NCBI RefSeq assembly: GCF_900182605.1
Contig: NZ_FXTB01000013.1
Location: 1-64,000, forward strand
Source of the DNA: Saccharicrinis carchari
GTDB lineage: Bacteria > Bacteroidota > Bacteroidia > Bacteroidales > Marinilabiliaceae
Reading direction: 5' to 3'
DNA length: 64,000 bases
Shown: piece after piece, positions 57,881 to 64,000 of the stretch
Layout: every line of letters begins with the position of its first letter
Position numbering within the stretch: the stretch's first letter is position 1
Notes under the pieces: model-generated
What the model was told of the DNA's origin: nothing
What the model saw: the letters and a program-made list of their open reading frames with translations, nothing else
Databases searched by the model: none
Made by a program: the position numbers and the translations under genes

Positions 57881-57918
57881 GACTTCCTGCTATATAAAAT
57901 TTTATATGGCGGGAAGTC
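57881..57918. terminator. Long palindrome between alaS and marC
   Basis: Two 19-base arms (57881-57899 and 57900-57918) form GACTTCC-T-GC-T-ATATAAAA against TTTTATAT-G-GC-G-GGAAGTC with two G-T pairs. It lies between convergent genes and probably ends transcription from both sides, although no long T-run follows on either strand. Confidence 0.6.
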
Positions 57919-57948
57919 CTTTCGCTCCAGATAGTTATTAGCTGTTGG

Positions 57949-58581
57949 CTAATTCATTATATCCAGCACAATAGGTTTCAGTCCGCTGAAAAAGAACTCC
58001 ACGGCAATTACCATCAAAATAAGGCCCATCAAACGCATCATTACATTATTACCCGTTTCGCCCAGAAACTTGATAATACGCGAACCACTATAATAGATTA
58101 GGTAGGTTACCCCCATTATCAATATTATAGTAAATATAAGTACCGCCTTAAGTGTGGGGGTAGTGGCATCTTCCATTAAAACAATGGCATTGGTAATGGC
58201 ACCGGGGCCACAAATCATAGGAATGGCCAAAGGGGTAATGGAGATATCAGCTACATAGGCTTTAATTTCGGAATCTTTTATTTTTACTCTTCCCAAACGA
58301 GCCTGAAGCATATCCATCCCCATTATAAAAAATATAACGCCTCCCACAATACGGAAACTATTAACCGAGATACCAAAAAACTTAAACAACAACTGCCCTG
58401 TAAAAGCAAATATAATAATTACTACAAAAGCAACCAGCACCGCCTTTTTAGCAGTTTTTACCCTATCTTTTTGATCCAGCTCTGCCGTCATGGTCATAAA
58501 AACAGGCATCGAACTCAAGGGATTAATCAGGGTAAAAAATGAGGCAAAAGCTAAAAGCCCAAAGCTAAATAATTCGTTCAT
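57949..58581 (-). CDS. MarC family integral membrane protein
   Basis: A 210-residue inner-membrane protein with six predicted transmembrane helices (about 5-25, 45-65, 75-92, 113-135, 145-163, 180-200), matching the MarC/UPF0056 family (NPLSSMPVFMTMT, PLAIPMICGPGAI). MarC was once linked to antibiotic resistance, but no transport substrate has been proven. Transcribed alone; its start is 165 bases from the divergent antiporter gene. Confidence 0.9.
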   Translation of the reverse strand: MNELFSFGLLAFASFFTLINPLSSMPVFMTMTAELDQKDRVKTAKKAVLVAFVVIIIFAFTGQLLFKFFGISVNSFRIVGGVIFFIMGMDMLQARLGRVKIKDSEIKAYVADISITPLAIPMICGPGAITNAIVLMEDATTPTLKAVLIFTIILIMGVTYLIYYSGSRIIKFLGETGNNVMMRLMGLILMVIAVEFFFSGLKPIVLDIMN

Positions 58582-58746
58582 GGCTTAATAAAGTTAATAC
58601 ACCGTGAAGAAAGTTCAGAAATAACATTCGTACAATGATATTTATGGTATTTTTTATTTCACGGTAAAAATTACCGAATTCTTCTTTAAATTTTCGCTAT
58701 TTTGCAACAAGAACTCATCATGAAAGACCCTTAATAAACGCTTCAT

Positions 58747-60726
58747 ATGGATTTATTTATACTCAAGCAGATATTAATCATCTTTGCCTTATCCACCCTG
58801 GTAAACTTTATATTTACCAAAATAAAAATACCTACTATCGTTGGTTATTTACTAACCGGAATCCTCGCCGGCCCTCATCTGTTAGCATTGATAAGCGCCA
58901 AGCACGAAATTGAGCTATTGGCCGAAATTGGAGTTATCTTATTACTTTTCACCATTGGCCTGGAGTTTTCGTTAACCCATTTACTAAAAATAAGAAAACT
59001 GGTTTTTTTTGGCGGTTTACTGCAAGTATCGTTGACCGTAGGTGTTTTTTATGTTGCATCCAATTTTTACGATCTAAGCTGGCAATCAGGATTGTTTATC
59101 GGTTTTTTATCGGCTTTAAGCAGCTCGGCAATTGTCCTTAAACTATTGCAGGAACGATCGGAACTTACCTCAAACTATGGACGAACAACCTTGGGCATCC
59201 TTATCTTCCAAGATATTTTATTAGTTCCGCTTTTACTATTTGCCAATTTAATGGGCGGCGATAATGTAGATATTACCCGCGAGATTTTAATTCTTTCGCT
59301 AAAAACTGCTTTTATTATCGGCTTTGTTTATGTTGGCAGCAAATGGCTACTGCCCATGCTGTTGCATATGATTGCAAAAACCAGAAACCAGGAGCTTTTT
59401 ATGATGAGTATCCTTCTCATCTGCCTTACCATTGCCTTGCTCACCTACCAATTAGGCATGTCGCTGGCATTTGGCGCTTTTTTGGCGGGCTTAATGATAT
59501 CTAACTCGCAGTACAGTCACAGCGCGTTTTCTAACATTGTATTGTTTAAGGATACTTTTACCAGTTTTTTCTTTGTATCAATAGGTATGCTGCTCGATTT
59601 AAACTTTGTAATTGACAACTATCAGCTGGTTATTATTAGCGTAGTGCTGGTTATTGTTGTTAAATCCGTAATTGCAGGCGGAACCGGTTTTATTATGGGC
59701 CATACCTTCAGAGGGACGATAGTGGTTGGTTTGGCACTAAGCCAGGTAGGAGAGTTTTCATTTATCCTGGCCAAAATTGGCCAGAGCAATGCTATCATCA
59801 GCGATTTCTACTATCAGTTGTTTCTGGCAGTTGCGGTAATAACAATGGCATTAACCCCTTTTTTGATGCGTTATTCGCTACCTTTTGCTAATCTTTTAAT
59901 GAAACTGCCACTCCCTAAAATTCTTATCAACGGTATTTTTCCCTTAAAAGAAGTGGATATCCCGGACATAAAAAGTCACCTTGTAATTATTGGAACCGAT
60001 AAAAGTGCCCTGTCACTCTCGTTAATGGCCAAACTAAATAATCTGCAGCAAGTTTCTATTGTTTTTGACCCCATGGTGGCCAAGGAAAAATTGCGGGGCG
60101 GCGACCTTACCGTATATGGTGATGCCGTAAATGAACCGATATTGTTAAAAGCCCACGTGGAAACAGCCGACATTGTGATTGTTTCCATAGGCAACCTCAT
60201 ACCCACTATGACCATCGTAGAGAAGGTAAGGCGGATAAATCCAAATGCTTATATCATTGTTAAGGCCAAAAATATCGATAACCTGGAACAACTGTACCAA
60301 TTGGGTGCAGATCAAATTTTACCCGAAAAACTGGAAATTGCCATTGATTTGTTTACCAGAATATTGGTTAAAAAATCATATCCTCAAAGAGAAGTAAGTC
60401 GCATACTAACCCATATCCGACATTTAAATTTGGGCAAATTTTCGGAGAAAGACATCATTAATCCGCCTACGGTGTTTTATGAGCTGCGCAACATGAGTAT
60501 TTCGGCCATAAAAATAGAACCCGATTCGGAAGCAGACAGAAAAACCCTGCTCGAAACCCAATTGCGAAGCAAAACAGGCGTTACCCTGGTAGCCATAAAA
60601 AGAGACACCACCATCATTGAACATCCTGAACCTGATATTGTATTCAAAGCCAACGATATTGTGTATGTACTAGGTAAACCAGAGCAGGTAAACTTAGCTT
60701 ATGATTTATTTAGCAATCCAACCTAG
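58747..60726 (+). CDS. KefB-type cation:proton antiporter with RCK domains
   Basis: A 659-residue CPA2-family antiporter: about 12 transmembrane helices (residues 1-385), then a TrkA-N/RCK nucleotide-binding domain (about 407-530, SHLVIIGTDKSALSLSLMAKL) and a TrkA-C domain (about 570-655). It is similar to KefB/KefC and YbaL proteins, which move K+ or Na+ in exchange for protons. In a putatively marine bacterium it may serve ion or pH balance, which is inference. Confidence 0.9.
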   Translation: MDLFILKQILIIFALSTLVNFIFTKIKIPTIVGYLLTGILAGPHLLALISAKHEIELLAEIGVILLLFTIGLEFSLTHLLKIRKLVFFGGLLQVSLTVGVFYVASNFYDLSWQSGLFIGFLSALSSSAIVLKLLQERSELTSNYGRTTLGILIFQDILLVPLLLFANLMGGDNVDITREILILSLKTAFIIGFVYVGSKWLLPMLLHMIAKTRNQELFMMSILLICLTIALLTYQLGMSLAFGAFLAGLMISNSQYSHSAFSNIVLFKDTFTSFFFVSIGMLLDLNFVIDNYQLVIISVVLVIVVKSVIAGGTGFIMGHTFRGTIVVGLALSQVGEFSFILAKIGQSNAIISDFYYQLFLAVAVITMALTPFLMRYSLPFANLLMKLPLPKILINGIFPLKEVDIPDIKSHLVIIGTDKSALSLSLMAKLNNLQQVSIVFDPMVAKEKLRGGDLTVYGDAVNEPILLKAHVETADIVIVSIGNLIPTMTIVEKVRRINPNAYIIVKAKNIDNLEQLYQLGADQILPEKLEIAIDLFTRILVKKSYPQREVSRILTHIRHLNLGKFSEKDIINPPTVFYELRNMSISAIKIEPDSEADRKTLLETQLRSKTGVTLVAIKRDTTIIEHPEPDIVFKANDIVYVLGKPEQVNLAYDLFSNPT

Positions 60727-60960
60727 GGATGAAAAATAAAAAGGTAGCAGCCTTTGGTACAAGCTTATTGGGGTATATGTTTTATAATCTGATACCCACA
60801 CCTCAGTATCCTTAAAAGCTTATTCGTGAAGAAACACTGTTTTTGGTTAAAACTCTATGATTTAATCCTCCTTTCTACACCATGGTTCATTGTTGAACTT
60901 TTGGCTATTTTGCCGGACATATCAATCAACTTATAGTAGTACAAGATCCTACCATTAGGC

Positions 60961-60986
60961 TCATTTCAACTATTCATTTCAACTAT
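60961..60986. repeat. Two tandem copies of a 13-base repeat
   Basis: TCATTTCAACTAT is repeated at 60961-60973 and 60974-60986, followed by a degraded third copy, just after the mgtC stop. Otherwise 60727-60994 holds nothing recognisable. Confidence 0.7.
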
Positions 60987-60994
60987 TCACTTCA

Positions 60995-61411
60995 TTATTT
61001 TCGTTTAGATAACCACAGGCCCAGGGGGTTGAGCAAAAGGTTAATAGAGATAACAGCCACTACACCAATCAATGTTTCCCAATAGTACCCCCCGGCGGCA
61101 ACACTACCGATTGCCGCACTGCACCATACGGTAGCTGCAGTAGTGAGTCCACGCACATTACTTCCTTCTTTAAATATAATACCGGCACCTAAAAATCCGA
61201 TTCCCGTAACCACCTGACCAATGATGCGCGTCGAGTCCCCGCCATACTGGGTTAAATTTATGCTTAATAAAACAAATAATGCCGCACCTGTTGCCACCAA
61301 TGTGTTGGTGCGTAATCCGGCAGATTTATGCTGCCATTGCCGTTCAAAACCAATAATCAATCCGGCGCCCATAGCAGCTAAAAGTCGTAATATAAAATCC
61401 GTTGTTGTCAT
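60995..61411 (-). CDS. MgtC/SapB family membrane protein
   Basis: A 138-residue inner-membrane protein covering the four- or five-helix hydrophobic MgtC/SapB domain (LLAAMGAGLIIGFERQWQHKSAGLRTNTLVATGAALFVLLS, GIGFLGAGIIFKEGSNVRGLTTAATVWCSAAIGSVAAGGYY). It lacks the C-terminal soluble domain of Salmonella MgtC. Related proteins act on Mg2+ starvation, ATP synthase or phosphate control; its role here is unknown. The 341-base gap after it (61412-61752) is AT-rich with no recognisable gene. Confidence 0.88.
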   Translation of the reverse strand: MTTTDFILRLLAAMGAGLIIGFERQWQHKSAGLRTNTLVATGAALFVLLSINLTQYGGDSTRIIGQVVTGIGFLGAGIIFKEGSNVRGLTTAATVWCSAAIGSVAAGGYYWETLIGVVAVISINLLLNPLGLWLSKRK

Positions 61412-61752
61412 AGCTTTTTAGAATATAATAACAAGATAAGTTATTTTTTAAATAGATAGTTTAAAAAAATTTATTGACAACTTTTAATTTATTGTGCTAT
61501 TAGAAAGATACGACTGTTTATTTTATACACAGACAATATTGGATAGCACAATATTAAGTAGATTGTTTCTAAATTAAGCTTCGACACGGCTTTGTTAATT
61601 TTTGTAAACAATTGCAAATAAAGGATTTGCGCATCCCGAATGCTTAATTGTATTTTTGGTTTCCTTTTCACCATTGTAGGAATGTAGGAATAGAATACCC
61701 AATTACTTAAATTTGAATCGTAAAAGTTGGTAAATCTATAAACAAAAGGGTA

Positions 61753-62652
61753 ATGAGTGCTGAAAATAAACCAAAGAACTCCAGAAGATACTTTCTCCAG
61801 AAACTGGGCGTTGTGAGTGCAGGTGCCGTTTCATCAGCGGGCATGCTGACCGGATGCTCATCAAACGATACGAGCGGAACAGGGGAAAAAGTTAAATTGT
61901 TGGATGCCAACAACCAGCTGGTAGAGGTGGACAAGAGCCAGTTGAAGACTGCCACCAAGGATACCGATCAATCCTACTTGCTGAGCAGAGGACGTATAGG
62001 TATGCCCAACCGAAAATTTGTGATGGTTATTGATTTGGGTAAATGTAAAAATGCCCGCAAGTGCATGACCGCCTGCCAGGCTGCGCACCAGCTAAAGCCC
62101 GAGCAACACCACATCAACGTGTTACAGATGGACGATCCGGTTAACGGTTCTACTTATTTTATGCCCAAGCTCTGCCAGCATTGTGATAATCCACCCTGCG
62201 TGACGGTATGCCCCGTTGACGCCACTTTTAAGCGTTCCGATGGTATTGTGCTCATCGATAACGAGCGCTGTATCGGCTGCCGTTTCTGCATCGCCGCCTG
62301 TCCGTATTCGGCACGTACCTTTAACTGGACAGAGCCCAGGGATGCAGAAGAATATAAGGATGTGGAATATGACATGGAAAAGAATGTGCCCCAGAAGAAG
62401 GGTACCGTTACCAAGTGTGCTTTTAGTGCCGACCGGGTGCGCGAGGGTAAGTTACCCTATTGTGTTTCGGCCTGTCCCAACGGGGTGTATTATTTTGGCG
62501 ATTCGGTTGAGGATTTAGTAACCAATGGCACTACCCATGAAACGGTTCGCCTAAGTGCCTTGCTCAAAGACAATGCTGCTTATACCTTGATGCCGGAATT
62601 GGGAACCATGCCACGGGTCTATTATCTACCGCCATCAGTCAGCAAAACGTAA
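61753..62652 (+). CDS. Tat-exported 4Fe-4S ferredoxin subunit of a membrane oxidoreductase
   Basis: A 299-residue periplasmic iron-sulfur subunit (NrfC/PsrB/DmsB type). The Tat signal SRRYFLQKLG has Arg11-Arg12, followed by a hydrophobic stretch and a Cys (MLTGC, residue 35). Four cysteine motifs follow, but two are incomplete. Motif I is Cys98-K-N-Ala-x2-Cys104-x3-Cys108, with Ala101 where the second Cys is expected. Motif II (CQHCDNPPCVTVCP) and motif III (CIGCRFCIAACP) are complete. Motif IV is KCAFSADR...YCVSACP, with Ser in place of the second Cys. The subunit transfers electrons between the NrfD-like protein that follows and a catalytic partner outside the window. Confidence 0.88.
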   Translation: MSAENKPKNSRRYFLQKLGVVSAGAVSSAGMLTGCSSNDTSGTGEKVKLLDANNQLVEVDKSQLKTATKDTDQSYLLSRGRIGMPNRKFVMVIDLGKCKNARKCMTACQAAHQLKPEQHHINVLQMDDPVNGSTYFMPKLCQHCDNPPCVTVCPVDATFKRSDGIVLIDNERCIGCRFCIAACPYSARTFNWTEPRDAEEYKDVEYDMEKNVPQKKGTVTKCAFSADRVREGKLPYCVSACPNGVYYFGDSVEDLVTNGTTHETVRLSALLKDNAAYTLMPELGTMPRVYYLPPSVSKT

Positions 62653-62690
62653 ATAGAGGCTATAAGAAAGCGCAACAATTCTTTTTTCAA

Positions 62691-62763
62691 AACCCTCTAA
62701 CTCCCTAAAGGGAGAATTTGAACTCCCCGGGGAGTGTTAATTCCCCTTTAGGGGTTAGGGGTA
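62691..62763. repeat. Cruciform-forming inverted repeat between the Fe-S and NrfD genes
   Basis: Imperfect arms of about 22-25 bases (62691-62716 and 62742-62763) surround a perfect 14-base palindrome ACTCCCCGGGGAGT (62720-62733); each arm also holds its own short palindrome (CTCCCTAAAGGGAG and CCCCTTTAGGGG). It looks like a member of the palindromic intergenic repeats common in Bacteroidota genomes and may attenuate or stabilise the mRNA between the two subunit genes. Confidence 0.6.
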
Positions 62764-62832
62764 ATCACGAAGAAGTATTAATAAAACAGAGGGTTTTCTT
62801 AGATGAACTAAATATATACCAAGACAATAGTT

Positions 62833-64000
62833 ATGGATCTGTTAAAATCAAAAACGCCGGCTGTTATCAATGAGGAGTTGCTGGCCAATGTAAACTGGAG
62901 CACGCCTTCAAAAATATGGCTCGGATCGTTATTTGCCATCCTCGCCGCCTGCTTGTTTTATTATTACCTGCAACTCCGCGATGGTTTAGGGGTCACCGGT
63001 CTAAGTGATTTTGTTTCGTGGGGTATATACATCTCAAACTTTGTATTTTTTGTAGCCGCCAGCCTCATCGGCATGCTCATCAGTTCGGTTATGGGCTTGC
63101 TGGGCGTTAAATGGATCAAACCCATTGCACGTATCTCCGAAATCATTGCCGTGGCATTTGCCATGGTGGCCGGACTGGTAATTATTACAGATATGGGCCG
63201 GCCCGACAGGCTGCATCATGTTTTTATGTATGGCCGCATACAATCGCCTATTGTTTGGGATATTGCCGTGGTAATGACTTATGTAACCCTAAGCCTCTTG
63301 CTGCTCTATTTGCCCCTTATCCCGGATATGAATTTATGCGAAAAAAACACATCAGGTCTTCCCCGCATACAACGCAAACTGTACAAAATACTCTCTTTGG
63401 GCTGGGCCGATAAACCGGAACAATTCAAACTGGTAAAAAAATATATGCGCCTGCTCATGGTGCTCATCATTCCGGTTGCCCTTGCCATACATACCGTTAC
63501 CTCATGGCTTTTTGCCATGACGCTGAGGGCGGGATGGGATTCGCCAATTTTTGGACCGTACTTTGTTTCCGGGGCTTTTGTAGCCGGTTGCGCCGCCGTA
63601 ATTATCGCCATGTACTTTTATCAAAAAAGCTTTAAACTACACCATTATATTACCGATGTACACTTTGACAAGATGGGTAAGTTATTAGTACTGGTATCGT
63701 TGGTGTATGTGTATTTTAACATTAACGAGGTAATTGTTCCGGCCTATAAATTTAAAGGTGGTGATGCCGAACATCTTAAAAGTATGCTTTATGGACACGA
63801 CGCGCTGTTATATTGGATTGTGCAGGTCGGAGGCTTGATTATCCCGTTTGTATTATTGCTCTTGCCGGCAATGCGAAAGCCCCTCCCGGCAACCATTATC
63901 TCGGTGGCAGTACTGGCCGGGGCATGGTTCAAACGATACCTGATAGTGGTTCCGGTTCAGCAGCACCCCTATTTCCCTATCCAGAACGTGCCCGAAAAAT
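62833..64000 (+). CDS. NrfD/PsrC-family polysulfide reductase-like membrane subunit, 3' end outside window
   Basis: The frame opens with ATG at 62833 (MDLLKSKTPAVINEELL) and stays open for 389 codons to the end of the window. It has repeated hydrophobic helices and the NrfD/PsrC features: WGIYISNFVFFVAASLIGMLISS, a following helix with TDMGRPDRLHHVFMYGR, and YFNINEVIVPAYKFKGG. NrfD-like subunits anchor the complex and exchange electrons with menaquinone. Missing is the C-terminal part; the start is not preceded by a clear ribosome-binding site. Partner of the iron-sulfur subunit 180 bases upstream. Confidence 0.88.
   Translation, partial: MDLLKSKTPAVINEELLANVNWSTPSKIWLGSLFAILAACLFYYYLQLRDGLGVTGLSDFVSWGIYISNFVFFVAASLIGMLISSVMGLLGVKWIKPIARISEIIAVAFAMVAGLVIITDMGRPDRLHHVFMYGRIQSPIVWDIAVVMTYVTLSLLLLYLPLIPDMNLCEKNTSGLPRIQRKLYKILSLGWADKPEQFKLVKKYMRLLMVLIIPVALAIHTVTSWLFAMTLRAGWDSPIFGPYFVSGAFVAGCAAVIIAMYFYQKSFKLHHYITDVHFDKMGKLLVLVSLVYVYFNINEVIVPAYKFKGGDAEHLKSMLYGHDALLYWIVQVGGLIIPFVLLLLPAMRKPLPATIISVAVLAGAWFKRYLIVVPVQQHPYFPIQNVPEK

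Noticed and set aside
60961-60998. Possible CRISPR or other repeat array
   Set aside because: Only two exact 13-base units with no spacers; the same applies to the AATAAACATTTTTAT pair at 51603-51637.
61489-61674. Minus-strand 61-codon frame before the iron-sulfur gene
   Set aside because: AT-rich, no ribosome-binding site, no family resemblance.

Overview
This window is chromosomal DNA from a Bacteroidota bacterium, most likely Bacteroidales or the marine Marinilabiliales group; the exact genus cannot be read from the sequence. Evidence: type IX secretion and gliding genes (gldJ, porU, porV), a fused lpxC/fabZ, long Bacteroidota-type urocanate hydratase, a BlaI regulator next to an M56 peptidase fused to a TonB domain, tRNA genes without encoded CCA, few Shine-Dalgarno sites, and repeated promoters of the form TTTG-N16-20-TAnnTTTG. 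Base composition is moderately AT-rich and even. No prophage, CRISPR array or intact insertion sequence was seen.

Layout. 0-0.4 kb: start of a GIY-YIG nuclease gene and two tRNA-Val genes. 0.4-8.7 kb: folC, phoH, then an mtaB-suhB-lpxL-type-glycosyltransferase operon converging on murF. 8.8-15.7 kb: T9SS block, gldJ divergent from porU-porV. 15.8-19.8 kb: ispF, a CoA-binding protein, a thioredoxin, hutU, and about 650 bases of structured non-coding DNA. 20-23.7 kb: TPR lipoprotein-like gene, a decayed redoxin gene, and a blaI-M56/TonB pair, with three similar palindromes covering the divergent promoters. 23.7-24.5 kb: a relic of a vWA (YfbK-like) gene. 24.5-29.5 kb: lipid A operon HD-lpxD-lpxC/fabZ-lpxA (minus strand). 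29.7-34.7 kb: rimP-nusA-infB. 34.9-35.1 kb: two initiator tRNA genes. 35.2-39 kb: M23 peptidase-dxr-rseP, tatA. 39.5-45.5 kb: usp, MORN-repeat protein, rnr, tetR-type regulator, metA, gcvH. 45.5-47.3 kb: decayed small genes and an outer membrane protein. 47.3-53.8 kb: trehalose genes (GH15, TPS/TPP) divergent from ablA-ablB (N-epsilon-acetyl-beta-lysine), which together look like a compatible-solute locus. 53.9-54.1 kb: a 192-base MITE. 54.1-61.4 kb: M23 peptidase, alaS, marC, KefB-type antiporter, mgtC. 61.7 kb to the end: a Tat-exported iron-sulfur subunit and an NrfD/PsrC membrane subunit that runs off the window.

Most of the window is conserved housekeeping sequence. The parts that deserve a second look are the osmolyte locus, the BlaI-type operator cluster, the iron-sulfur protein that lacks two expected cysteines, the predicted acetyl-CoA specificity of MetA, the MITE, and several highly structured intergenic elements. 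No clearly new multi-gene system is evident.
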